64,000 bases of DNA from Eukaryota sp. TZLM1-RC (GCA_040285825.1 JAUPSS010000001.1:1984001-2048000), one strand, 5' to 3'; shown: positions 1 to 9,907, counted from the stretch's first letter. Notes: generated by a model from the letters alone, not told the origin. Translations and numbers: made by a program.

Positions 1-826
1 GAGGTAAATCATCAGGCCAGATAAAGGAACGAAATCTCATATTCAGAGTCCAAGCAGAATCGGATAAGAGAGTACCATAAACTTGTGGAATTGTTGTTAC
101 TAAGGCAGAAGAAGAACTGTCACACATATCTTGTAAAAGATTTGCAAAAGCGGGATTCTTTTTCTTGGCCAAGCCAAGTCTAACATCAAAATCCAAGCTT
201 TCAAAAATCTTTGACAATTAATGTTGAAGCTTTTTACAGCAAAACTGTAAATTAAAAAGAGATCGGTTTGGAATTTCTTGAATTGATTGAGGAAAACATT
301 TGGTCCAAATTTGTGGCGGCAATTTTTCAAGTTCACAAGATAACTCATACAAATAGGGACTGCAATTGGGAACTAACAGATGAGAATCATCAGGAAATCT
401 ATGAGAAAATTCATAAATAAAATTTTTGCCACCACCCAAGAATGCTGATTGACACAAAATTGAAGATTTAGTAAATCCAATACCACCCAAATTTGCTGAA
501 GAAAATAAATGGCTTTTCAACATTCCTGGTTCTACATCCAATAAATCAGCAAAAAATTCTGTTCTCAATGAATTAAATGAACGACAAAAATCTAAGGCTG
601 TGGAAGGAGCACAAGATCTCAAAATGTGGGTTATTCTCCCAGTGTAGCAAATTTTAAGCATGAAAAATTTAATATGCTTTTCTATATCTAAAGAAGAAAT
701 TGAATCAAGTTCAATTTTCATTTTTTCCAAAATAACTTGCAATTCATTCTGAATTTGAGGCACGTTTCCTAACCAACAACCAAGGAACTTAAAAGCATCA
801 CTACTATAATTAGTAAAAGGGACAAT
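1..826 (-). mobile_element. LINE-A copy, partial at left edge
   Basis: Fragment of an R2-like non-LTR retrotransposon, reading leftward off the window. It covers the region after the RT (VPQIQNELQ... through MRFRSFIWPD) and matches the LINE-A copies at 5980-7092 and 42999-44902 almost base for base. The 181-residue frame 218-763 ends in a premature stop: codon AAA of the 5980-7092 copy is TAA here, at 218-220. The same frame reopens beyond it to the window edge. Similarity to the 42999-44902 copy stops near 826, which I take as the 5'-truncation point. It is a dead copy. Confidence 0.85.
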
Positions 827-1192
827 AGAATTTTATTGTTTTATTACAACTTGTTAACACTTGTATTTGATGTTATTTCAAGTTTCAATTCAAAAACAGG
901 AAACCACCAAGTAAATCGCTACCAGAAACACCATAAGTTCAGTTCACCTTTTTTAACAATATTTTTATACCGGTGTATCTAAGTTGTTATTACCCAAATC
1001 TTGTTAAGTGGTCCCACAGTCTCCACCTATGTGGAAGCTCCGTTCACAGCCACATTGAGCACCAACTACATAGCTATACACACACTCAGTTTGATTATGG
1101 AAAAATGTCAAATCAAGGTGAAGGAAGGTCTGTCGGGCAACCCAAATCAAAATCAATCCAAATGTGGGTGATTTTTCTGTTCCGGTTGAGTA
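827..1192. other. intergenic, no gene seen
   Basis: This stretch lies between the LINE-A truncation point and the type II membrane protein gene. An 82-codon frame at 973-1221 overlaps the start of the real gene and has low-complexity composition, so I do not call it. The 5' leader and promoter of the downstream gene must lie here, but I see no clear motif. Confidence 0.5.
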
Positions 1193-2242
1193 ATGGCGAC
1201 TCCCAACTACGAAGCGCCTAAGAAGAAAGGGTTGTATATCGTCATTGCATTGGCACTTATTATAGCTGCTGCTGTGATCACAGCATTAATCATTGGTTTC
1301 TCAAGCAATGGAGGCTCAGATCCAAGTCCAGATGTTGATCCTGATCCCGAAGACCCAGAGGACGACCACCCTGTTCAGTACAAACGTTTTATGATGAATC
1401 ATGTTGGTGACATTGAAGGTACAATCATGAATATCACTATTGTCGCTGATCTAGAAGGTGGCTCGTTGGCTTATATGCTTCACAACACTGAAACTGATGA
1501 ACTCTCTGGGACATATAGTCAAGATAGCGCTGTTTGGGCTTTGGGTGATATATGTGTTCCCAGGCTCATGAAAACTGATGACCATTACGCCGGTGCAATC
1601 ACCATTGATGATAGCCTTGAACCAATTGATGAAATGGATTATAATGACGGCAAATGTAAAGTTTACAAGCTCTTTGATTTTGAAGTCTGTGTTGACAAGG
1701 GTCTTATTCGTTTCTTGTGCATTGACGACAAGGGTCTCCAATGTACTGAATATTCCTCCCACGTGCTTCTTGAGGAAGGCGATGCCTTATTTGATATGGA
1801 TGCTCACTGCCCAGAACACCAGAAGCCAGTCTTTGTCCACGATCATACAACCGAAAATTATGATCAAGTACACGTTCACCTTCTTCATGAAGTCCTCTAC
1901 TATGTTGAGTCAGGTGTTAACAAATTGTTCCACGAAGTTGATGGCACGTTCTATCGTTTTGAGTACACCGACTCTTCATGTACTTCTGGCCCTTCTGGTG
2001 AGCCAGAAAATTTCCACAACCAGTTTATTTGGATCCAGGTTCCCGAAGGTGCTATCAACACTGGAACCACCAAAGATGTTGATGGTGTAGAATGTACAGT
2101 TTTTGAAGAGGGGGGCCATGAGTTTTGTGTACTTGACGGTGTCCTTTATCAATCATGTGGTTTTACCACTTGTTTAGATTACCACAATCATGCTGAGTTG
2201 GATCCGAGAACACCAGTTTTTGATATACCCTCTCATTGTTAG
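1193..2242 (+). CDS. type II membrane protein with duplicated Cys-rich ectodomain
   Basis: Uninterrupted 349-codon frame. Residues 1-13 are a short basic cytoplasmic tail ending in KKK. Residues 14-36 form one hydrophobic transmembrane segment (LYIVIALALIIAAAVI...). After an acidic linker of D/P/E residues comes an extracellular or lumenal region rich in Asp, Glu, His and Cys. It looks like two copies of one module: each ends with a Cys, a second Cys after about 9 residues, then Cys-x(4-6)-Cys, a tyrosine and a closing 'FD..-HC'. The first module lies at about residues 55-205 and the second at about 206-349. I do not recognise the family. A single signal-anchor and no cleavable signal predict type II topology. 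The ATG at 1193 is chosen because it directly precedes the basic tail. Confidence 0.75.
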   Translation: MATPNYEAPKKKGLYIVIALALIIAAAVITALIIGFSSNGGSDPSPDVDPDPEDPEDDHPVQYKRFMMNHVGDIEGTIMNITIVADLEGGSLAYMLHNTETDELSGTYSQDSAVWALGDICVPRLMKTDDHYAGAITIDDSLEPIDEMDYNDGKCKVYKLFDFEVCVDKGLIRFLCIDDKGLQCTEYSSHVLLEEGDALFDMDAHCPEHQKPVFVHDHTTENYDQVHVHLLHEVLYYVESGVNKLFHEVDGTFYRFEYTDSSCTSGPSGEPENFHNQFIWIQVPEGAINTGTTKDVDGVECTVFEEGGHEFCVLDGVLYQSCGFTTCLDYHNHAELDPRTPVFDIPSHC

Positions 2243-2685
2243 GTTAATGCACTTTATGGTGCACTGTTATATTTATACATTAGATAAAACTTGTTAATAT
2301 GTTCTGTTTACTATTGCAGTTATCTCCCAACTGTGGGTCATGGTTTCATATATGTGTTAGATGTTGGATAATATCAAATCACGTGTGATGACGTGGCAGT
2401 TTTATACATGGACTCTTTTGTAGAATTTTCCGCCTTATTTGTTTATGAAAAGAGAAATGATACAATAACTGGAATATTGCCCATTGAGATGTGGAAGAAA
2501 GAAACAACGTGTGATTAAAGAGCAAGAGAAAGAGAAATTTATTCCTGGAACAGACACATCTTGAAACTCTACCAAAACCCTGAATTAATTCTTTTACCTA
2601 CCCAAACCCCATCATTGGGGAAGAAAAAACTTATTAAAAGAAATTGTAAAACACTTTTGAGCTTACCTTTAATTTTTTATAGACC
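2243..2685. other. intergenic, no gene seen
   Basis: AT-rich spacer after the membrane protein stop codon. It must hold the polyadenylation region of that gene. I see no ORF, RNA gene or repeat until the LINE-B relic begins. Confidence 0.5.
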
Positions 2686-2850
2686 GCTTTTATTCAACAA
2701 CAAATATGAAATACACAATTAAAACTCCACATCCTCAAAACCTGCCTCCCCTACATCAAAACAATTAATTGCCAAAAATTCAGAAAATTTCCCAAAAGAA
2801 GACAATGAATCAGAAATTAGTTTTACCATTCCCTTAAAAATCGAAACTTA
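2686..2850 (-). mobile_element. LINE-B 3' end relic
   Basis: The reverse strand encodes the end of the LINE-B protein (KGMVKLISDSLSSFGKFSE..., closing in FEDVEF and a stop), nearly identical to the C-terminus encoded at 4660-4800. Only about the last 55 codons are present, so it is a strongly 5'-truncated insertion. Confidence 0.85.
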
Positions 2851-2951
2851 CCTTTAAAGTGCAACTATTCATTTTGGAATTCCAGAATTCCAGGAATAAT
2901 TCATTGATGGAATTCAAAGGGATGCTTTTGACTTTGATCTTTATGTAAATT

Positions 2952-3401
2952 ATGTTCCTTTTCCTGATCCTGTTGTGTCTCTCTTCAGTTCTGCTGTTTG
3001 GTTCCACTAAGATATTACTTGTACTTTTCGATTTAGATTATGATGTCATTTCTCCTATCTATTGTTCTCGACAACTGTCTCGTTATCGTTTGTTGACCAT
3101 CTGTATCCACGTTCTTCTTTCGGTTATCACCCTCCTCCAAAAGGACATCATCATTTGGCTACTGGTACTACCTCTTGTCGTCATATCCCTTCATGCTCTT
3201 ACCACCAAGAACTACCACGTGGATCACATTGTTCTATACCGAACAAGCGCATATCTTAAAAGAAAAGAATGGTATCTTTTTACAATTCATGTTATCTTAT
3301 TTCTTTATTCCTTGGTTTTGTTCATTTTTAGAGCAGTGGAATTCTTTCTGGGCAAACAAGCAACTTTTAATGCAGTCTATAAGTACACTAATTTGCTATA
3401 G
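2952..3401 (+). CDS. cornichon family (CNIH/Erv14-like) protein
   Basis: 149-residue polytopic protein. Cornichon proteins are ER cargo receptors that load membrane proteins into COPII vesicles. The length fits the family (about 140-160 residues). Features that agree: an N-terminal transmembrane segment (residues 2-26), then the acidic loop 'DLDYDVISPIYC' matching the family 'D...Y.NPI..C' loop, a second hydrophobic block (about 49-82) and a third (about 105-130), with Tyr/Leu-rich spacing 'YHVDHIVLYRTS' where the family has its 'P....Y.P' loop. I did not align it and it is diverged, so a generic small membrane protein is the alternative. The start at 2952 begins directly with the membrane segment, as in Erv14. 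Confidence 0.6.
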   Translation: MFLFLILLCLSSVLLFGSTKILLVLFDLDYDVISPIYCSRQLSRYRLLTICIHVLLSVITLLQKDIIIWLLVLPLVVISLHALTTKNYHVDHIVLYRTSAYLKRKEWYLFTIHVILFLYSLVLFIFRAVEFFLGKQATFNAVYKYTNLL

Positions 3402-3600
3402 AAAGTATTGATTTCAATCAAAGTTTCCAATCAAAATTAGCGATAAAATTAGGATTTTGGTTTTTTTCTATTCATGTCTAATTTAGTTGTTTTTCCTTTT
3501 TTCAACTGAAGAGTAATGTGGGATTCTATTTATTCTTGAAAATATAAAATAAAATAAAAAAAATCAATAAAATTAAATATTTAAAATAAATTAATAAATT

Positions 3601-3720
3601 TAATGACGTCCAAGCTTTACAAGGATTCTTCAAGAGTTGGTGTGGAGAATTTTGTTTCTTATGTGTTTTAATTTGTTTTGTTTTGTATTTTCGTAGAAAA
3701 TAAAATGAAATTATACTAAT
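3601..3720 (+). mobile_element. LINE-C 3' end relic
   Basis: Matches 7405-7520 and encodes the LINE-C C-terminus (KLYKDSSRVGVENFVSYVF, then stop) followed by its T/A-rich 3' untranslated region. The tail is interrupted at 3720 by the LINE-B insertion, whose target duplication is 'tatactaat'. Confidence 0.8.
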
Positions 3721-4847
3721 GTTCATTTGATCCATGGTGAATCAAATTTTTATTTGAATCAACTTCAAATCGAATTAGATAATTTGCCTAGTGATATCTG
3801 GATTCAGTGTTTTCCTCAAAATGTTGAAGAAATTCCCACCCGATCACTTCCAAATTTACGTTTTTGCTTGAAAAAGCTTCAGCACCATCTGGTTAAATTA
3901 TATGAAGGCTTGGATTATGAAGTAAGACTTGGCTTGGCCAAAACTAAAAATCCTGCTTTCGGAAATTGTTAAAAGGACATTCGTGATAGTTCTGCTACTG
4001 CTTTAGTAACTCAAATTCCCTCTGTTTATGGACTTTTGTTAAGCAACATTGAATGGCTTTTAAACATGCGTTTTCGTTGTATTCTATGGCCAAACAATTT
4101 GCCCAATCATTTAACTTGTAAATGTGGTAAACCGCTTTTGTTTACTCATCTTTTGAACTGTAAACATTTCATTACGTTTAGAAGCAAAGTGCATAATAAC
4201 GTCAGGGACCAAATTTATGTAATGTGCAAATCATATCGAGTAGATTCCTTTTTAGAACCGCTGTTATCAAAATTAATTCTTAATGATCCCAATATTGATA
4301 GTACGCGTTACAACAGAGTTTCTATGGGTCTGACAAAAGGTGATCTATTTGTTCCTGGTTTAAATGGTAGTTTTACTATTTTAGACGCCATGTCTATTGA
4401 CCCTTGTAATTCCTCTAACGAACATCTCATTAACACGGATGTAAATAATCCTCTTCTTGCAGGCGAAAAATATAAAATTGCTAAATATGCGAAACCCATT
4501 TCCTCGGTTAATGAAAATTCTCATGCCCAATATAATTTATGTCCCTTTGTTTTTTCTTTGCTTGGATCTCTAGGTAAGGCTGCTATGGCTTTCCTTGAGG
4601 ATTTTGTTGTAGTTGTAAAGGAAAGAACTGGAAGAATTTTCAATCGTGTTTACTGGCAAAACAGGATTGTATTTTCTATTTTTAAGGGAATGGTAAAACT
4701 AATTTCTGATTCACTATCTTCTTTTGGGAAATTTTCTGAATCTTTAGCAATTAATTGTTTTGATGTAGGGGAGGCATGTCTTGAGGATGTGGAGTTTTAA
4801 TTGTGTATTTCATATTTGTTGTTGAATAAAAATAAAAAGAAAAAAAA
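3721..4847 (+). mobile_element. LINE-B copy, 5'-truncated, with target duplication
   Basis: Non-LTR element fragment covering the region after the RT, the finger and the endonuclease-like region. The frame runs 3727-4800 with one in-frame stop (TAA at 3970-3972). The second part (4036-4800, 254 residues) is open. Visible motifs: a C-x-C...H...C cluster (CKCGKPLLFTHLLNC) followed by R..VHNNVRDQIY; a PD-(D/E)XK-like stretch (DLFVPGLNG..., LDAMSIDP, KIAKY); and the conserved C-terminal block YNLCPFVFSLLGSLG...FLEDF. The 3' end is 'gttgaataaaaataaaa' plus A-rich sequence. The 9-bp repeat 'tatactaat' at 3712-3720 and 4848-4856 brackets it. Confidence 0.85.
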
Positions 4848-4869
4848 TATACTAATAAAATAAAATAAA

Positions 4870-5979
4870 TAATAATAAATCGATTTTGACAGGCATTTTG
4901 GAAAAAATTGAAGAGCAGCTTTAGCTATTCAAGTATTAAAAATTGACAAACATTTAGCGTTTTCATTTTGGATGAAAAATTAATGACCTTCTCCGTTCCC
5001 TATCCCCCACATTTTCACATGATTTTGCACGTCAATTTAATGCTTTGAGATCCAATTTTCTTTGGTAATTTGGTGAAAATATGTCCATCAAAAATTCCTT
5101 ATCATGCATTTTTTAGTCCTAAATTTGCTGGAGTTGGTTTTTCAAAAGCAGAGTATTTATGCAAAAGTGCTTTCATTGGTGGTATGAAAAATATTCTTTT
5201 TGAGTGGAAACTCATGTTTGATGAAATTCCCACATTTACATCATTTATTGAAGTCTCTCAAAACCATGGAGCAAGAATTACCTATTGATTTATTTTGAGT
5301 TCAAGCCATCAGTATTTTCTAGTGTTGGAATAAATTTGATTTGGAAAATTCATTGAGGTCTTGAGCCCAGACCATTTCGTTTCTACTTTTTCCTCTATAA
5401 TTCTTGGTACTTTTCAATTTTGTAGGCCATAATCTCTTACCTATTGATGTGTGGAATAAGTGTTTTCCTTCAAGTTTGCCTTCTGTACCTTCGAGATCTT
5501 TGACTAATTTTCATCTTGCTGTTGTGAAATTACAAAAGTCTGTTCTAATATATATTGGACTGGTTTTGAAGACCTGGATTTTTCTAAACGACTTAGTGTG
5601 ACTAAGACCAATAATCCCGTCTTTGTTGCCTTTTTGTCAGACATTCAAATTTGCACTAGTTTAATTTCTCAGCAACCAAGGCCATTTGGTCTTCACTTAA
5701 CAAATGAAGCTTGGAAACAAAACATGCGTTTGAGATTAGGGTTGCAACCAAGTTTACTTTTGGATAAACCTGTTTGTATTTGTAACGAAAGACTGTCTGC
5801 CAATTTTCGTCATATTGTGGGTCGCAAGAAGTTTCTTCAATAACGGTCAGTTCTTCATAAAGCTGTTCGTGATGTGACATATGAAATGTTTAAGTGATAA
5901 TAATTTGTTTAATTCATGTCGAGGTGATTTAATTGCTCCTTTTGTGGATTCCTCTCAAGTTGTTGTTGATTTTACTACT
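4870..5979 (+). mobile_element. LINE-C copy, left part (split by a LINE-A)
   Basis: Degenerate LINE-C from the region after the RT to the endonuclease-like region. Homology can be followed through several frames: about 4990-5290 (FLW...CPSKIPYHAFFSPKFAGVGFSKAEYLCKSAFIGG), 5449-5600 (VWNKCFPSSLPSVPSRSL) and 5598-5843 (KTNNPVFVAFLSDI..., CICNERLS...). It is cut at 5979 by a LINE-A insertion and resumes in phase at 7103. A 147-bp foreign insertion sits at 5290-5436. Multiple frameshifts make it a pseudogene. Confidence 0.75.
5290..5436. mobile_element. 147-bp insertion flanked by 12-bp direct repeat
   Basis: The LINE-C frame reads cleanly across from 5289 to 5449 if this block and one copy of 'ttacctattgat' (5278-5289 and 5437-5448) are removed, giving QELPIDVWNKCFP as in related copies. 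So a 147-bp segment inserted with a 12-bp target duplication. It has no ORF and I find no second copy in the window. A SINE-like or non-autonomous element carried by LINE machinery is an inference. Confidence 0.65.
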
Positions 5980-7092
5980 TTTTTTTGACCAAAATTTTAA
6001 TTTTATTCAAAAACTTATAAATCAACATCTAAATAATCCATCTCTCCCAGAACAAAAACACTAGATGCAACTCTCTCATAGTGAGATCCAAAAGAAGGCA
6101 AAGCATCAGAAACCATTTTCAACATCCCCTTAAAAATAGAAAACACAATTCTATTTTGCCAAAACAATCTGTTGAAATTTCTGCCAGTTCTTCTCTTTAC
6201 AATCATTTCAAAATCATCCAAAAAACGTAAAGCAGTTGGTGCCAGTGAACCAAAAAGGGAAAATACAAATGGATACAAATTGTATTTTGCATGCTGTAGA
6301 CTGGCCAATTTGGACAAAGGTTCATTGTATTTTTTGATTTTGAAATTTTCAGCATTTGAAAGGGGATTATGAATTTCAGAATTAACTAGCCTTTCATTTG
6401 AGGCATTACAAGGATCAACAGACATTACATCCAATAAAATGAAACTTCCATCTAATCCACGTAATATAACATCAGCTCTATTATTCTTATGAAAATCATC
6501 TTCAGCATCAAACAGACTTGACAACAGAGGTTCCAAGAAGGATTCAATTCTATGAGATTTACACATACAATATAACTGGTCTCTTACAGCATCATGAACC
6601 TTGCTTCTAAAAGTAATAAAATGTTTACAATATAACAAATGAGTAGTTGTAAATTCTCGAGAACATTTACAAATTAAATTATGAGGTAAATTATCAGGCC
6701 AGATAAAGGAACGAAATCTCATATTCAGAGTCCAAGCAGAATCAGTTAAGAGAGTACCATAAACTTGTGGAATTGTTGTTACTAAGGCAGAAGAAGTACT
6801 GTCACACATATCTTGTAAAAGATTTGCAAAAGCGGGATTCTTTTTCTTGGCCAAGCCAAGTCTAACATCAAAATCCAAGCTTTCAAAAATCTTTGACAAT
6901 TTATGTTGAAGCTTTTTACAGCAAAACTGTAAATTAAAAAGAGATCGGTTTGGAATCTCTTGAATTGATTGAGGAAAACATTTGGTCCAAATTTGTGGCG
7001 GCAATTTTTCAAGTTCACAAGACAACTCATACAAATAAGGACTGCAATTGGGAACTAACAGATGAGAATCATCAGGAAATCTACGACTGCTG
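5980..7092 (-). mobile_element. LINE-A copy inserted into LINE-C
   Basis: 5'-truncated LINE-A in reverse orientation. The ORF at 6015-7034 is fully open (339 residues from the first Met). It carries the finger CKCSREFTTTHLLYC followed by R..VHDAVRDQLY, the endonuclease-like region (ADVILRGLDGSFILLDVMSVDP ... KIKKY), the block YNLYPFVFSLFGSLAPTALRFLDDF and the end YLDVDL. The 3' end is a T run on the + strand (5980-5986), i.e. an A tail. Target duplication 'ttttactact' lies at 5970-5979 and 7093-7102. Six bases 'ctgctg' at the 5' junction match neither side and may be untemplated. Confidence 0.9.
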
Positions 7093-7102
7093 TTTTACTA
7101 CT

Positions 7103-7520
7103 GTTGATCTCTTTGCTTTTCTTTATCGTGATGATGTCATTTTTCTTATGGCCACTTAAACAAGGCTGACGTTCGTAAACGAGACAAATATGCTGACTTA
7201 TTGAATGATTTAAATAAGAACCTTTACTCGAAGTTTTCGTTTGTTTCTTTTGCCTTCTCGATTTTTGGTGATATTGGTCAGTCTGGTTTGAATTTTCTCA
7301 ATGATTTTGATAATCTTTGTCGTTCAAATGGTAAGAATTTTGCAGGGAATTTATGTAAGAATCGTATCATTTTCGCCTTGTATAGAAGTGTTCCCAAATA
7401 CTTGAGTTTAATGATGTTCAAGCTTTATAAGGATTCATCAAGAGTTGGCGTGGAGAATTTAGTTTCTTATGTGTTTTAGTTTGTTTTGTTTTTATTTGAT
7501 TCTTCGTAGAAAATAGTTGT
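7103..7520 (+). mobile_element. LINE-C copy, right part
   Basis: Continuation of the copy at 4870-5979. The codons for VVDFTT on the left and VDLFAFLYRDDVIF on the right join in phase. The open segment 7201-7479 encodes LNKNLYSKFSFVSFAFSIFGDIGQ..., ending in VENLVSYVF. A stop after 'LMAT' breaks the frame. The 3' tail is T/A-rich and ends with a TAAA microsatellite near 7530-7550. Confidence 0.8.
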
Positions 7521-7698
7521 TAAAATTAATTAATAAATAAATAAATAAACAACAATGTTACTTTTGATGGGATTAAATTATTAATTATGATTCAAGTTAA
7601 ATAGTTCAATTGAAATGATTTACTTAATCAATATATATTACAATAAATAAAAGAAAACAATTGAGCGGAATTGAATTGAAAAAAACTAATAAAATATC

Positions 7699-8433
7699 TT
7701 AGAACTTCTCTTTAAATGACCGCAAGTCTACTTTTTTCCTTGAACAAAGCTGTTTTTCATTAAATACTGTTAAAGTTGGTAAAACTGAAATTAATTCTGC
7801 TAAATTAAATGCAGAAGGAGTATTCAAAAGATTAACACTGATTAAATTATAACATTTGGAAAAAACAGAATAATCAGAAATGATTAAAGATTCATTGTTG
7901 GACAAATCAAGATGTTGTAAACCTTGTAGATTTCCAAAACTCGTTGGTATTGTCTTGATTAAATTAAACTCCAAGTGGCAGAAAAACAAATTGGGAAAAT
8001 AGGAAAAAATAACATCCAGACAAGCTGAATCAAGTCGATTATTACCAAGACGTAACAATGAGGTCGACTTAGGGCTAGAGTCAGGATTAGATGAAGAACA
8101 AGAGGAAATAATATTGTGAGAAAGATCAATTGTGTCTAGATAGCATAGGTTATCAAAAACATCCAGAGGCAAGTGTTGAATGATGTTGTGAGACAAATCA
8201 ACGTGTTCAAGGTATCTAAAGTGTTGAAGAAAGGATATATCAGAGATTTGATTGTGATGAAGTTGAAGTGACAGAAGAGGTGAGATAAAGTCTTCAGGAT
8301 GAGCAAAGGAGAGGGTCGTGTTGCTAATGGCATTATAAGACAAATCAATCTCTCTGGACTTATTTTGAAGGAGAATTTCTAATGAAGGCGAAACTCTGTC
8401 TGAACAGTAATTGTCAGAATCACACGTGGTCAT
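7699..8433 (-). CDS. leucine-rich repeat protein
   Basis: 244-residue protein with at least six LRR units of the LxxLxLxxNxI type: LSLQLHHNQISDI, LEHVDLSHNIIQHL, LDTIDLSHNIISSC, LLRLGNNRL, LFFCHLEFNLIKTI and LQHLDLSNNES. It has no signal peptide or membrane segment, so a cytoplasmic or nuclear protein-binding scaffold of the SDS22 or LRRC type is likely. The partner cannot be read from the sequence. A short Ser-rich insertion (SCSSSNPDSSPKS) interrupts the repeats near residue 118. It is divergently arranged with the BIN4-like gene; the 157-bp gap (8434-8590) must hold both promoters. Confidence 0.8.
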   Translation of the reverse strand: MTTCDSDNYCSDRVSPSLEILLQNKSREIDLSYNAISNTTLSFAHPEDFISPLLSLQLHHNQISDISFLQHFRYLEHVDLSHNIIQHLPLDVFDNLCYLDTIDLSHNIISSCSSSNPDSSPKSTSLLRLGNNRLDSACLDVIFSYFPNLFFCHLEFNLIKTIPTSFGNLQGLQHLDLSNNESLIISDYSVFSKCYNLISVNLLNTPSAFNLAELISVLPTLTVFNEKQLCSRKKVDLRSFKEKF

Positions 8434-8590
8434 GCTATTGTGATGAGAGTGGAGAGGAGTTCAGATTGAGGATACTGAAAATAAAATATGCCAATAAAAT
8501 AAAATAAAATCTTTGCAATTTCAAAAAAACCCAGTCCTTCACTGTGTAAAAAGGACACTTATACCCTTTGTATAGCCAATATCTGTAGCA

Positions 8591-9154
8591 ATGGCCACCA
8601 GAGAACCCTCCACAACAGAAAAAACCTCCAAAACTTCTTCAGAAATGAACCTCACCTTGGGACGTCTTCAACCCAACAATTGCATTGTACAGATAGAAGA
8701 TTCTTCCTTCACAATCAGTGGCGATGTCGGCACAATTGGTCGTATGAAGGCTGCTTCTGCGGATGATTTCCTGATAGACATCAAAGGTCACCTCTATAAA
8801 GGCCAAGTCGTGCCATCACGTACTATGATGGTCCTCAACGTGGGAGGCACTGATGCCAAGGTCGAAAGTGTCATTAACGATTTTGTAGAATGTACTTACA
8901 CTGGCAACATTTTTGATAGCGAACACGTGGACGGGAACATGGACTTTGACTTTGAACATGACGCTATTGTGATGAGTGATGAAGACGAAGAAGAAGCGCC
9001 CAAAGCAACAAAGAGCTCAAGATCCAAGTCTTCTACAGCAAAAACTACCAAAACCACTAAAACTACAAGAAGTACAAAGTCTACCACAAAAACAACAAAA
9101 AAACCTAAGAAAAAAGCAAAATTAGAAGAGAGCTCGGATGAATGGATTGAATAG
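8591..9154 (+). CDS. BIN4-like DNA-binding protein (topoisomerase VI accessory candidate)
   Basis: 187 residues. The core, about residues 22-105, reads NLTLGRLQPNNCIVQIEDSS, then ISGDVGTIGRM, then FLIDIKGHLYKGQVVPSRTM, then VLNVGGTDAKVESVINDF. The motif order 'SGD.G..GR', 'D.KG..Y....PSRT', 'V..G...AK.E....DF' agrees with what I recall of plant BIN4/MIDGET, a subunit of the topoisomerase VI complex needed for endoreduplication. An acidic stretch (DEDEEEAP) follows, then a Lys/Thr-rich tail with repeated TTK units, typical of non-specific DNA binding and nuclear localisation, and a C-terminal ESSDEWIE. Family recognition is from memory; another chromatin protein is possible. The ATG at 8591 follows a short leader. 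Confidence 0.55.
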   Translation: MATREPSTTEKTSKTSSEMNLTLGRLQPNNCIVQIEDSSFTISGDVGTIGRMKAASADDFLIDIKGHLYKGQVVPSRTMMVLNVGGTDAKVESVINDFVECTYTGNIFDSEHVDGNMDFDFEHDAIVMSDEDEEEAPKATKSSRSKSSTAKTTKTTKTTRSTKSTTKTTKKPKKKAKLEESSDEWIE

Positions 9155-9753
9155 GATTTTTTGTATTAATTAATTGATTATAGTTGTTTTTTCTTGTTTT
9201 TGATCTGTTCTATATTTACCAATTGCAATTATGATTTTAAATTATTGTCACTATTTTTCTTAAACTTTATCAATACCTTCAGTGTTTACACTGTTTACAA
9301 ATAAACTCAATTCAAAAATTTTACAAATGAATTAAATCTTAAATGTGACATAAACGTTTTCAACATCATTTAGTTAATTCTGAAACTTCCTTTTTTGGTT
9401 TCCTATTCTGGCAGGTTATTAACCCTCGACTTGGTTTCGGGAGGTTTTTCTATTCTTTTAGAGTCATGTATTTTTAGAACATGCGTGAGGAATTAGTTCA
9501 TAATAACGTACATTCCCTCAAATAAGGTATCTTGAACAAGTTAATTAAAAGAATGAAGAGATCGAACAAGATGTTATTTTTCAATTGGAATAAACATTTT
9601 TCTGACTATATTCCCAAAAGTAAATGTGTGAACTACGCTTACCTGGCACAAAAGTGTCAAAGAGTGGTGAATATGATGACTCAATGACCATTTTTCAATT
9701 TGTCCCCTTGTTATCTCCTGCTTTGCTAACTAGGTTTTATGAAGAAAAACTTA
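9155..9753. other. intergenic, no gene seen
   Basis: AT-rich spacer between the BIN4-like gene and the gypsy element. I find no ORF with homologues, no RNA gene and no LINE similarity. The last four bases (ctta, 9750-9753) are one copy of the gypsy target duplication. Confidence 0.5.
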
Positions 9754-9907
9754 TGATGGTCTTGGCTGTTGGTTATTGTCTGACATACAATGTAGAGTAA
9801 CAGAAGTGTAATTTATTACGAAGAGGAATTGTATTCACTCTTCTTAAGCTAACAGGCGGAATACTAATAACTAAACTATTAACTATAAATACTATTCAAG
9901 ACTAACA
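9754..9907 (-). repeat. 3' LTR of the gypsy element
   Basis: 154-bp terminal repeat, here the 3' copy because the element reads leftward. It is identical by eye to 17010-17163. The integrase/chromodomain frame stops inside it: the stop TAG is part of the LTR start TGTTAG. Confidence 0.93.

Noticed and set aside
100-348. 82-codon reverse frame MSYLVNLKNCRHKFG..., seen also at 6782-7030 and 43865-44053
   Set aside because: It recurs only because it is an alternative frame of the LINE-A ORF; the LINE frame has the conserved motifs.
1578-2090. 170-codon forward frame
   Set aside because: Shadow of the type II membrane protein in another frame; no signal or domain.
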